Under the pieces are notes generated by a model. It worked only from the letters and a program-made list of their open reading frames with translations. It did not search any database and was not told where the DNA came from. From an uncultured Eubacteriales bacterium (GTDB taxonomy: Bacteria > Bacillota > Clostridia > Oscillospirales > Acutalibacteraceae), in assembly GCA_900317025.1 (NCBI GenBank), contig ONFG01000028.1, positions 1 to 34,931 of the forward strand: a stretch of DNA of 34,931 nucleotides. Direction: 5' to 3'. The position numbers were made by a program, and so were the translations under genes. The first letter of the stretch is position 1; every line of letters starts with the position of its first letter. This document shows, in pieces, positions 8,301 through 15,095 of the stretch.

Positions 8301-9668
8301 CTCTACACACTGATCGTTATGCTCACCCTTTCGGTGTGCTGCGTTGGCAGATACATGAACGCCGACAGGATCTCTGCAAACTTCCGATTTGTATCCGATA
8401 CGGCGCAGAAGTACGCCGGCAAGTTCTTCCCCGATCCGCGAATGGTAGCGAAGCTGCTCAGCGGCACGAAGAACGACAAAACGGAGCTGTCGTTCCAGAA
8501 GAAAACAACTTTCCTGAAGCACTTCATGAGACTTTCAAAGGCAGACGATCCCGGCGACAAGCTCGCTTCAAGCTTCGCTCTCCCGGCGATCATACTTTCG
8601 CTGCTCGTGGCGCTCGTTGCGGGCATCGTGTCGAAGAGCTTCCTCGACGCGTGGTCTGTGCTCTGCGTGATGCTCTGTGCAGGTGTGCCGATCAGTTCCA
8701 GAGCGCTTGCGGCATTTCCCCTCAACAGGCTTGCAAAGAGGTCGCTCATGAATAAGTCTATGATCGTAGGCTATTCGGCGGTCGAGACGTTCTCCGACAG
8801 CGCCGCTGTCATGATCGACTCGAAGGATCTTTACCCCGAAGGCTCGATACAGATGAACGACTTCAAGGCGTTTGATGAGTATCGCTGGCAGGACGGTCTT
8901 TACGCGGCAGCCGCCGTTTCGATAGCGGCAGGCGGCGCGATGGCGAGTATGTTCGATACGATGATCGACAAGAGCGCCAGAAACAGCCTCCCCTTGGCAG
9001 AGGGCGTAATGTATGAGGACGGCAAGGGCCTTATCGGCTGGGTCAACAATGAGAGGATCTGCGTCGGAAACGGTCGTCTTTTGAGGAGCCACGGAATTCT
9101 CACGATCACCCCCGAAATGGAAGAAGATCACCGCAGCGGCGGCGACGAGCCGCTTTACATAGCGATGTCGGGTCAGCTCGTCGGAATGCTGCTTGTAGGG
9201 TACACGGCGAACCACCGCGTTTCCGATGTGCTCAAGCGCATGGAAGCAAGCGATATGAGTATGCTTGTCAGAACGACCGACGTTAACATCACAGCAGAGA
9301 GGATCGCGCGCGATTTCGGCGTGGGCATCAAGAGCATCAAGGTGCTTGAACAGAAGAACTCCAATGTGATCCGCGACGAGATGGTCGGCAAGGAAAAGGC
9401 GTCGCCTGCGTTTATCGCAACGAAGGGCGGAGTTACCTCGTTCGGCCTTGCCGTTAGCGAATGTATCCAGACGAAGCGCAACGTTTCGCTTTCGCTTGCC
9501 GTCGAGATAGTCGGCGCGCTGCTCAAAATGCTTGTGGTTACGGCGATCGTCCTGTTCGCAGGTATCCACCATATCGGAGCGATGCAGCTTTTCCTGTTCT
9601 CGCTCTTCTGGGTAGCGGCAGTTCTCTGCGCTCCGATCGTTGTACAGAAAATACAGGGAAATATATAA
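5382..9668 (+). CDS. Giant acidic protein with a catalytically degenerate P1B-type ATPase core
   Basis: 1428 residues from GTG 5382, which has AAAGGGG ahead of it; GTG 5373 is in frame but overlaps that ribosome site. Residues 1-656 are low-complexity, rich in Glu, Asp, Lys, Ala and Ser, and probably disordered. They are interrupted by short basic amphipathic stretches near 47, 77 and 533. A coiled-coil-like segment spans about 680-740. From about residue 870 there are eight hydrophobic helices in a P1B heavy-metal ATPase arrangement, including the GRYMNADRISANF segment equivalent to GryLEa. The metal site CPC reads CAG (1099-1101). The phosphorylation motif DKTGT reads DSKDL (1146-1150). TGD reads TTD (1298-1300). 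The hinge GDGxND reads GKEKAS (1336-1341). The actuator TGES loop appears absent. It is therefore unlikely to hydrolyse ATP; a scaffold or sensor role is possible but unknown. It lies between rlmB and rpe. Confidence 0.85.
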   Translation: MSERDDIDVVNKAENNPAAKAESDADRDNITIRQNTPTDEAKASKPGFLDRLKKAFSTEEDEQVQEDSALDEGENLLGSLFGRLKKTTDGAEDSAASKQTDIKEGASAEPGEKPEVLESDGEPERPAREEKQPDPAEEEEFLMISAFLEGEEYTPGDDGFDTQDALEEEEAVFEVDDENEYVYTEANGEDNDNNDTADTSENDKKEEKGDVQSSEGSVDGAENVSEEEGAADKAGDLAEAPADGAQANSGDGEAAGSVEGSENDGGSGSGEADDEGSAESEKAADTALEGSEEAQNAEDVQSSADVEAAGDDASVREKAESAENSEEIKTEPLDKSDESEDEEFVFEEEMLFDETDDELADIAKLDSMEDFGELDMIFAEDEGETAAAEKSGKVPDTKEYAADGRRSEPLETDGDAPEGEEAFDKTGDEEKPSETDEKIGGEAEQASEEKPAEALENDPGKEAKEESADEAPVKEEPADEKPEEKTEKSSEEDKSEEKTEEKQDDKPDGSNGDKSEDKTEGEAEKPAEGKAERFKGFLVKAKNKLVELWNAKDEDGTDSKKTEKTPQPDVLEEEAEDEADENDGWIVNPDMQKKPQTEAKAKPDEKPEDKADEKTAQQSEGVEDKPDKEEKTSDSETEEKTKEETPSDAKTPQISIIKNENVTKTDFDEDKLREKLNVIERDDTDVLTDEQKKALETNKKVLERVQALEKETAEKREELRREALERESKAEAAAVITELEVTDYRPEGGEFMKFTAGKFSESVKSEYDCIVNYKRMRSVSTKEALIETPAEKTKEARPAAKRAPLPTIGQSSIPELREARDFERNHDKVDSICKKLDYQDERDPEPVEFRTEEDANDVRKHVTASRRRESWTCGAVLGITLASFIFSCFAGRFTVGAGADGAASLQRIFAAVNFLMYAGVVFCCRDIIIGGLLPLKKFRANPDTGVAAASTAAALQALLAIMFPKPFMGQGLSLYTLIVMLTLSVCCVGRYMNADRISANFRFVSDTAQKYAGKFFPDPRMVAKLLSGTKNDKTELSFQKKTTFLKHFMRLSKADDPGDKLASSFALPAIILSLLVALVAGIVSKSFLDAWSVLCVMLCAGVPISSRALAAFPLNRLAKRSLMNKSMIVGYSAVETFSDSAAVMIDSKDLYPEGSIQMNDFKAFDEYRWQDGLYAAAAVSIAAGGAMASMFDTMIDKSARNSLPLAEGVMYEDGKGLIGWVNNERICVGNGRLLRSHGILTITPEMEEDHRSGGDEPLYIAMSGQLVGMLLVGYTANHRVSDVLKRMEASDMSMLVRTTDVNITAERIARDFGVGIKSIKVLEQKNSNVIRDEMVGKEKASPAFIATKGGVTSFGLAVSECIQTKRNVSLSLAVEIVGALLKMLVVTAIVLFAGIHHIGAMQLFLFSLFWVAAVLCAPIVVQKIQGNI

Positions 9669-9676
9669 ACAAAATC

Positions 9677-9701
9677 CCGGGGCGGCAATTGTCTGCCCCG
9701 G
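9677..9701 (+). other. GC-rich intercistronic hairpin
   Basis: CCGGGGCGG (9677-9685) can pair with CTGCCCCGG (9693-9701) across a 7-nt loop. No T tract follows, so it is more likely a partial stop or an RNA-stability element between the large membrane protein and rpe than a full terminator. Confidence 0.5.
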
Positions 9702-9734
9702 TAATTATCGAATATAGGTCTTAGGAGGATCATT

Positions 9735-10385
9735 ATGCAGATAGCACCGTCTTTTTTATCGTGTGACTTCTCGAAGCTCGGAGAAGAGCTTGGAAGAATG
9801 GACAAGGCAGGCGCAGACCTCATTCACCTTGATGTGATGGATGGTCACTTTGTGCCTAATATCACCTTCGGCGCGCCTGTCATAAAATGGGGCAGACCGT
9901 ATACGAAGCTGCCTTTTGACGTTCATCTTATGATAAGCGAGCCGCACAGATACATCAAGGATTTCGCCGAGGCGGGCGCGGACATCATAACGATCCATGT
10001 CGAATGTGACAGCGACATCGCCGAAACGCTCGACCTTATCAACAGCTTCGGCATTAAGGCGGCGCTCTCAGTAAAGCCGAACACGCCGGCAAGCGCAGTT
10101 TTCCCGTATCTTGACAAGCTTTACATGGTGCTTGTTATGACGGTCGAGCCGGGCTTCGGCGGTCAGTCGTTCATGGCTGATATGCTCCCGAAGGTGGGCG
10201 AGATCAAGCGCTACGCAAAGAGCGTCGGTCATGACATTGTCATTGAAGCCGACGGCGGCATCAACGAAGAGACCATCGCGCAGTGTGCCGCGGTCGGTAT
10301 AGATATCAGCGTATCCGGCACCGGCGTTTTCAAAGCGCCCGACGCAAAGGAAGCGATCGCAAAGCTTAAAGCGCTCGCGGAATAA
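9735..10385 (+). CDS. rpe: Ribulose-phosphate 3-epimerase
   Basis: Interconverts D-ribulose 5-phosphate and D-xylulose 5-phosphate in the non-oxidative pentose phosphate pathway (cytoplasm). The 216 residues match the family length. TIM-barrel metal and catalytic residues are visible: H31 and D33 in LIHLDVMDG, H64 in FDVHLM and D173 in IEADGGI. The phosphate-binding loop VEPGFGGQSF is at 137-146. The start has TTAGGAGG 6-7 nt upstream. It follows the P-type-ATPase-like gene by 66 nt, separated by a hairpin. A terminator lies 22 nt after the stop. In many Firmicutes rpe follows a PASTA kinase/rsgA cluster; those genes are not next to it here. Confidence 0.97.
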   Translation: MQIAPSFLSCDFSKLGEELGRMDKAGADLIHLDVMDGHFVPNITFGAPVIKWGRPYTKLPFDVHLMISEPHRYIKDFAEAGADIITIHVECDSDIAETLDLINSFGIKAALSVKPNTPASAVFPYLDKLYMVLVMTVEPGFGGQSFMADMLPKVGEIKRYAKSVGHDIVIEADGGINEETIAQCAAVGIDISVSGTGVFKAPDAKEAIAKLKALAE

Positions 10386-10407
10386 GTAAGCTGTTTTGTT
10401 TTAGTTT

Positions 10408-10458
10408 GGGCAGCTCCAAGACCGTTTAGCGGCGGCTTTGGGGCTGCTCCTTTTATTT
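10408..10458 (+). terminator. Rho-independent terminator of rpe
   Basis: GGGCAGCTCCAAGACCG at 10408-10424 pairs, with a few G:U pairs, with the segment 10432-10449 (CGGCTTTGGGGCTGCTCC). The 3' arm runs into TTTTATTT. Confidence 0.8.
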
Positions 10459-10533
10459 ATCCAGCAGCGTGGGCTTTCAACAAACGGCGGCAATAATGTT
10501 GAAAAGTCTCCGTGGATCAAAAGATCTGCTATT

Positions 10534-10562
10534 AAAAACTCGCGCGATAGATCTGCGGCGCG
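10534..10562 (-). terminator. Probable terminator of the VanW gene (minus strand)
   Basis: On the minus strand CGCGC (10562-10558) and GCGCG (10545-10541) form a short stem with a 12-nt loop, followed by AGTTTTTAAT. It lies 60 nt beyond the stop of the minus-strand gene. The stem is short, so confidence is moderate. The rest of 10459-10621 shows no other recognisable element. Confidence 0.45.
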
Positions 10563-10621
10563 GGCAATGAGTGATGGATCGGATAAAACCGTGAGAGTCT
10601 ACTGCGAGTATATTGCTGAGG

Positions 10622-12355
10622 TTATTCGATGATATCTTCTTCACCGCCGTCTTCCGAAGGTTCGTCGTCAACAGTTTCGGTGACGGTTTCTTCGGTCGTC
10701 TCGTCGGCAGCGCCTTCGTTGGTTTCTTCGGCAGCCTCTTCCGTGGGTCCTTCGGCGGTCTCGCTGTCGACTGCGTCGGTATCGGAGCCGTTTGCCGCCT
10801 TCGTTTCGGCAAGTCCTGTGGAGCCGTCTTCCGCCTGCTTATCGGTGTAAACGCGCTTGAAGACGTAACCGCTCGGCATCTCTTCGTAATTGTAGCTGGT
10901 GCCGCCGCCGTTTGAGTAGAACGACGAGGGGAGATCTACCGTCTTTGTGAGCTTGCCGCCCTTATAATAGTTTCTTACCGCCGCAGCGCCAAAGCCGCCG
11001 TCGCCGCCGCCTGTGTACCACGACGAAGTGCATATCTCGTCAAAGTCGGTCGGGCGGTAGCCGTAAATATAAGCGTAAAGCGCCGCACCCTCCATATAGC
11101 AGATGAGGTATACCTCATGGTCGGTGTCGTTGCGGAACTTCATGTCGATGTTGCCGTAGTCGATAGCGGAGTCTATGCCGATCGGAACGTATACCGACGG
11201 CCATGTGTGAGGCTCACGCTCGACGACCGTCATGTCAGCTCTTATGGCTGCGTTGTAGATCGTCGTTGCTGCCTGGCAGATACCGCCGCCGATGCCGTCT
11301 GCAGAACGCCCGTTTACGATAACGCCCGCGGCGTAGTAGCCGTTTTCGGCAAGGTTCGAGTTGCCGGTGTGCTCGTTGAACGAGAAGACTTCGCCCGGTC
11401 TTATTATAGAGCCGTTCATCGTCTGCATCGCGGTCATCATGTTCATATTGCCTGCCCATGTGTTGCCCGAGTACGTTGTGTACTGCGAGATCAGAACGAG
11501 ATTCTTTTTGAGGTCGCTGAGCGAAACGCTCGGCTCGACCATCTTCATCTCGCCGTTGATGTCGGCGGTGTACTGCTCGTTTGTGATGAGCGTGTTGATC
11601 TGAGTTGTGAGATCGTCAACGTCCAGCTCCGCGCCCGTGATGCCATCGGCAAAGGTGAACATATCGGCGACTTTCTCCTTCTCGACGTTGATGCTTTCAA
11701 CGTGAGCGTCCTGCATGGGAATGTCGACCTTTTTCGCAACGCCCTGACACGCCGTCTTTACGGAATCCTCGCCGAAGGTCATCGTGATGGAGTAGTCTTT
11801 CTGCTCGGAAGCCTTGAGCTTTGTGCGCTTCTCGCTGTTGAGTATGCCGCGCATATACTCGCTGTACTCGTAAGCCTCGTTAAGCACTCTGATCGTGTCA
11901 AAGTCGAACTCGAAGTCGTCCTCGGTGAGGTAAACCAGCTTGTCGCCGCAGTGGAGCGTGAAGTTCATCGACGGAATCATCTCCGACTCCTGCACGGTGA
12001 GCAGCTCTTTGGCGCTTTTCATCGTCTGACCGCCAAGGTCGACGCCATGGACGGAAATGCCCTCAAGGAAGATACCCTGAGGCGCCGCAAGCTCCGCCGC
12101 GCTCTGCTTCGTTGCGATGAACGCTTCGTGAGTTTGGTTGTCAAAAAGCCCCAGGCTCACCGAAGAGGCAACGATTCCGGCCGTGAGGATAACAGCCGCG
12201 GCAGCTATGGGAGCGGCAATGCCGAAGAAGCTTCTGCGTTTCGGCGCAGGCTCACCGTATTCTGCGTCGGCTGCCTCCGTTTCCGGCTCGGCTAAAGGGG
12301 CACTCAGCGCTTCGAGCTTTTCTTCGGAAGCTTTTCCTTTCAATTCATTTTTCAT
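10622..12355 (-). CDS. VanW family protein with peptidoglycan-binding-like domain, membrane-anchored
   Basis: 577 residues from ATG 12355, chosen for the ribosome site AAGGAAA 6 nt upstream; an open extension to 12403 has none. Order of parts: a charged cytoplasmic N-terminus (1-42), one transmembrane anchor (about 43-66), an extracellular region of about 230 residues resembling PG_binding_4 (PF12229), the VanW domain (about 318-431), and a Glu/Thr-rich acidic tail from about residue 505. The VanW domain shows GEVFSFNEHTG, NGYYAAGVIVNG, GIGGGICQAATTIYNAA and YIYGY. VanW proteins occur beside vancomycin-resistance genes and in many envelope loci, but their biochemical role is unknown. No van genes are near, so resistance should not be inferred. 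It has its own promoter, diverging from the ABC transporter operon. Confidence 0.9.
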   Translation of the reverse strand: MKNELKGKASEEKLEALSAPLAEPETEAADAEYGEPAPKRRSFFGIAAPIAAAAVILTAGIVASSVSLGLFDNQTHEAFIATKQSAAELAAPQGIFLEGISVHGVDLGGQTMKSAKELLTVQESEMIPSMNFTLHCGDKLVYLTEDDFEFDFDTIRVLNEAYEYSEYMRGILNSEKRTKLKASEQKDYSITMTFGEDSVKTACQGVAKKVDIPMQDAHVESINVEKEKVADMFTFADGITGAELDVDDLTTQINTLITNEQYTADINGEMKMVEPSVSLSDLKKNLVLISQYTTYSGNTWAGNMNMMTAMQTMNGSIIRPGEVFSFNEHTGNSNLAENGYYAAGVIVNGRSADGIGGGICQAATTIYNAAIRADMTVVEREPHTWPSVYVPIGIDSAIDYGNIDMKFRNDTDHEVYLICYMEGAALYAYIYGYRPTDFDEICTSSWYTGGGDGGFGAAAVRNYYKGGKLTKTVDLPSSFYSNGGGTSYNYEEMPSGYVFKRVYTDKQAEDGSTGLAETKAANGSDTDAVDSETAEGPTEEAAEETNEGAADETTEETVTETVDDEPSEDGGEEDIIE

Positions 12356-12441
12356 AAATTTTCCTTCTTTTTCTTTGAAAACTGTATCCATACATTTCAT
12401 CATCTTCGGATAACTACAAACAGCTCCTCCGATACATAATA

Positions 12442-12470
12442 ATGATACTCCATAACCGTGCCTTTGTAAA
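12442..12470 (-). promoter_or_regulatory. Promoter of the VanW gene (minus strand)
   Basis: Read on the minus strand: TTTACA (12470-12465), 17-nt spacer, TATCAT (12447-12442). Each box differs from consensus at one position. The predicted start is about 80 nt before ATG 12355. Confidence 0.75.
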
Positions 12471-12681
12471 GAAGTTTAAAATTACAGATTTGTCATTTTT
12501 CGTCGAATGCAGAACGGCGGCGCAATTATATTTTTCCCGTTTTTAAAGCTCACCTGCGCTCCATATACCGTAAATTATTTAGGAAAAAGATTTTGACGCC
12601 TTGACTTTCGGCGTTTTTTACAGTGAAATATACCTGCGAAAGGCAAATAAAAGCCAAATTACAAAAATCCTTAAATATGTG

Positions 12682-12710
12682 TTGAAAAGTTCCCGGAAAT
12701 TAAGTATAAT
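12682..12710 (+). promoter_or_regulatory. Promoter of the ABC transporter operon
   Basis: TTGAAA (12682-12687), 17-nt spacer, TATAAT (12705-12710). The transcript should start near 12717, about 90 nt ahead of the ATPase gene. The rest of the 450-nt divergent region (12356-12805) is AT-rich and non-coding, with a weak ACGCC/GGCGT hairpin plus T6 near 12597-12617. Confidence 0.8.
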
Positions 12711-12736
12711 TTAAGGTGGAAAAATTATCCGTATAG

Positions 12737-12765
12737 ATCCGCGGGGCGAAAGCTCCTCGGCGGAT
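12737..12765 (+). other. Leader stem-loop with GAAA tetraloop
   Basis: ATCCGC (12737-12742) pairs with GCGGAT (12760-12765). Inside, GGGGC pairs with GCTCC around a GAAA loop, with a 3-nt bulge (TCG). It sits in the 5' UTR of the ABC transporter operon, about 25 nt before the ribosome site, and has no T tract. Confidence 0.5.
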
Positions 12766-12805
12766 GTGTTTTAAAGAAAAGTAAAGGTAAAGGAGAGTTC
12801 CCGAA

Positions 12806-13711
12806 TTGGCTATGATAACCCTGGACAAGGTTTCCAAATACTACACCAAAAGGCCGGCGCTAGGTGACACTACCTTTGTTGTGAATGAAGGCGATTTCTT
12901 CGGGATCGCAGGCCCTAAAAAGAGCGGCAAGAGTACAATCATCAACCTTGTGATGGACTTTATCCGCCCCACAAGCGGCACCGTAACGGTCATGGGGCAG
13001 AAGTCGACGAGGCTTTCGCTCGAACGCAAGCAGAGCATTGGATTCATGCCGTCAAACCCGACCTACTGCGATACGATGAAGGCCATCGACGTGGTGAAAA
13101 CGGCGGCTAAGATAAAGGGCGTGACCGACAGCGAAGCTGTGATGTCGCTTTGCAAGCACTTCAACGTCGACAGGAACAAGCGCATAAGCAGCCTGCCTCT
13201 TTCGTGCAGAAAGAAGATCGCAATAGTTATCGCTCTTATGGGTAATCCGAGGCTTGTTATTATGGACAACGCCTTCGTAGCTCTCGATAAGGATACAAAA
13301 AATAAGCTTGCGCATTACCTTCTTGATCTCAACAAGGAGGGCGTCACGGTCGTAATAAGCGACCGCAACATCGACCTTTTGCAGCAAATCTGTTCGCGCA
13401 TCGCGATCATGAGAAAAGGCTCACTGCTTGAGATCTCCGAGAAGAAGGTGCTTCTCAATAGTGACACCAGAAGAGTAAGCGTAAAGACGAGTGAGGATCT
13501 TTCGGCGCTTTACACGCTCTTCCGCATCACCGAGGTAACGGAGGACAATGGCTACATCTCGTTCCTTTACAAGAAGGACATAAACGACCTTATCGGCGCG
13601 CTTTCGCACTACCGGCTCGATGATCTCCAGATCACGCTGCCGTCGCTCGGCGACGCTCTCGTAAGATACTACGAGAAAAAACTCGAGCAGGAAAACGGAG
13701 GTGAAAACTGA
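12806..13711 (+). CDS. ABC transporter ATP-binding protein (degenerate catalytic motifs)
   Basis: Nucleotide-binding subunit of an ABC-2 type exporter, 301 residues. The TTG start at 12806 is chosen because GGAGAG lies about 9 nt upstream; ATG 12812 would be 15 nt away. Walker A is intact (GPKKSGKST, 36-44). The rest departs from consensus. The Q-loop position reads IGFMPSNP. The signature region reads SLPLSCRKK (129-137) with no LSGG. Walker B reads LVIMDNAF, with Asn155 in place of the catalytic Glu. The switch His is Arg187 (ISDRN). ATP binding is plausible; hydrolysis would be slow or absent unless a second subunit supplies it. The C-terminal ~80 residues form a regulatory tail as in ABC-2 ATPases. 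Its stop overlaps the permease start (TGATG). Confidence 0.88.
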   Translation: MAMITLDKVSKYYTKRPALGDTTFVVNEGDFFGIAGPKKSGKSTIINLVMDFIRPTSGTVTVMGQKSTRLSLERKQSIGFMPSNPTYCDTMKAIDVVKTAAKIKGVTDSEAVMSLCKHFNVDRNKRISSLPLSCRKKIAIVIALMGNPRLVIMDNAFVALDKDTKNKLAHYLLDLNKEGVTVVISDRNIDLLQQICSRIAIMRKGSLLEISEKKVLLNSDTRRVSVKTSEDLSALYTLFRITEVTEDNGYISFLYKKDINDLIGALSHYRLDDLQITLPSLGDALVRYYEKKLEQENGGEN

Positions 13712-14538
13712 TGAACGAATACTTTTCCATGCCGCTCATGGGCTACAAGCTGAGAGGGCGGACAAAGAATTTTCTTGTATGGGCAACGATCTCGCTATGC
13801 CTGTTCATTCTCATAATCGTAATGTTCTCTAATCTGCTCAGTGCGGGTCTTCCGGACTTTATCAGCGATATGGTGTCGTCCGTTCCCGGCTCTGTTTCCG
13901 GCAGTGGCGGAGCCGTTGAAACTCCTGATTTCAAGGACTTCGGCGTAAACTTCGGGCTTTGTATGCAGCTTATGCTGATCGTCGGCTGCGTTTACGCAAG
14001 CTATCTCGGAGCCTCAGCCAACACAAACGGCAGGGGTGACAGCGACGTAACGTTCGTCTACTCGCTGCCCGTATCGAGAGTCTGCGCGGTGCTTACCAGC
14101 TTTGTGGCTCAGATCGCTACGCTGTTTTTTTACAACGTCCTTACGGCTCTCGTTTCGATTGCTGTGCTTTACTCCAACAATAAGATGTTGTACCTCGGCA
14201 GGGTCTTCCTTGCCGTGGCGGCGTTCTTCCTTATCGAAATCATTTACCTTTCAATCTCATTTTTGCTCGCAACGTTCATGAACAGCGGCTCACAGGCGTC
14301 GTCGATTTCGGCAGTCGTAGTTACCGTTACGGTGCTGCTCGGGCTTATCGGCTCCATGTCGGCGTCTCTCAGCGTTTTGAAGATACTCTCGCCCTACTCC
14401 TATGTGAGCGTTTTCGGTATCATCACAGGGGAAAGCAGGCTCTATGTCGTAGGCATCGCGGCGGGCGTTCTCATGACGGTCGTCAGCCTAGTTGTAAGCT
14501 GCGTTCGTTACGACAAGATCGACCTTATTCTCGATTGA
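13711..14538 (+). CDS. ABC-2 type transporter permease
   Basis: 275-residue integral membrane protein with six predicted helices, starting at about residues 23-45 and ending near 250-268. An extracytoplasmic loop rich in Gly/Ser (about 60-75) follows helix 1. A SLPVSR-like segment (YSLPVSRVCAVL) sits in the cytoplasmic loop after helix 2; this is the coupling region usual in ABC-2 permeases. ATG 13711 overlaps the ATPase stop by one base and has GGAGGTGA 7 nt upstream, so the two are translationally coupled. A strong terminator follows. The exported substrate is not identifiable; related pairs export lipids, peptides or antibiotics. Confidence 0.85.
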   Translation: MNEYFSMPLMGYKLRGRTKNFLVWATISLCLFILIIVMFSNLLSAGLPDFISDMVSSVPGSVSGSGGAVETPDFKDFGVNFGLCMQLMLIVGCVYASYLGASANTNGRGDSDVTFVYSLPVSRVCAVLTSFVAQIATLFFYNVLTALVSIAVLYSNNKMLYLGRVFLAVAAFFLIEIIYLSISFLLATFMNSGSQASSISAVVVTVTVLLGLIGSMSASLSVLKILSPYSYVSVFGIITGESRLYVVGIAAGVLMTVVSLVVSCVRYDKIDLILD

Positions 14539-14553
14539 TAACCCTACCTGTAA

Positions 14554-14587
14554 AAAGACTTCCCCTGTTTTGCGGGAAGTCTTTATA
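14554..14587 (+). terminator. Terminator after the ABC transporter operon
   Basis: AAAGACTTCCC (14554-14564) and its exact complement at 14574-14584 form an 11-bp stem with a 9-nt loop, ending in TTTATATTA. Confidence 0.85.
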
Positions 14588-14623
14588 TTACATATTTTAT
14601 AATCCACTTTGAGGTATGGGGAA

Positions 14624-15022
14624 ATGAAAGTTATAGTCAAATTGATAGTGTGCGGCGTGCTTGCGGTAGTCGGGAGTGTTTTCAGTTTTTTGGTTCCGGG
14701 CATTATCACACGAAACTACGACAAATGCACCGAAGAGGTAACGGCGATCGTCGTAGACCTCAGGGCAGACGAAGGCGACACTACACTTTACGCTCCGGTT
14801 TATGAAGCAGTTGTAAACGGTAAAACCGAGACGCTGAGTTCAAACACCTACACGGACCCGCACCCCGAGATCGGCGATGAGCGCACACTCAAAGTAAATC
14901 CCGACGATCCGAGCCAATTTTACGATCCGGTAAGCGACGGGCTGCTTTTAAAGATATTCAAGTATATCGGCTGGGGCTTCCTCGCGTTTGCGGTCATCGT
15001 GCTCTTTCTGCCGATAAGATAA
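14624..15022 (+). CDS. DUF3592-like two-helix membrane protein
   Basis: 132 residues from ATG 14624, with GAGG at 14611-14614; a TTG at 14609 would overlap that site. There is one hydrophobic helix at about 5-25, then an extracytoplasmic beta-rich stretch of about 75 residues (VTAIVVDLRADEG, YAPVYEAVVNGK, GDERTLKVNPDDPSQF). A second helix sits near 112-130, ending in a short basic tail. This order, with the phrase NPxDPSQFYDP, matches DUF3592 proteins. Function is unknown. A TATAAT at 14598-14603 may serve it, though no good -35 is visible. A hairpin follows. Confidence 0.7.
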   Translation: MKVIVKLIVCGVLAVVGSVFSFLVPGIITRNYDKCTEEVTAIVVDLRADEGDTTLYAPVYEAVVNGKTETLSSNTYTDPHPEIGDERTLKVNPDDPSQFYDPVSDGLLLKIFKYIGWGFLAFAVIVLFLPIR

Positions 15023-15030
15023 ACGGCAGA

Positions 15031-15056
15031 AAGCCGGGCTCAAATGAGCTCGGCTT
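15031..15056 (+). other. Hairpin after the DUF3592-like gene
   Basis: AAGCCGGGCTC (15031-15041) pairs with GAGCTCGGCTT (15046-15056) around a 4-nt loop with one G:U pair. Only AGATT follows, so termination would be inefficient and the downstream translation operon may receive read-through. Confidence 0.5.
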
Positions 15057-15095
15057 AGATTGTAAGCTGCGGGATCGAAGCAAGGGGGTGGCGTG

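Noticed and set aside
8568-9572. 334-codon minus-strand frame inside the pseudo-ATPase gene
   Set aside because: Shadow frame with no ribosome site; the plus-strand product shows aligned P-type ATPase segments and membrane helices.
5382-9668. Functional heavy-metal exporter
   Set aside because: Phosphorylation, actuator, hinge and metal-binding motifs are all altered, so an active pump call would be misleading.
11117-12295. 392-codon open frame on the plus strand opposite the VanW gene
   Set aside because: The VanW domain is clear on the minus strand; the opposite frame has shadow composition (Val/Arg/Cys-rich) and no start signals.
10622-12355. Vancomycin-resistance determinant
   Set aside because: VanW-domain proteins are widespread in envelope loci; no vanA/B/H/X/R/S genes are nearby.
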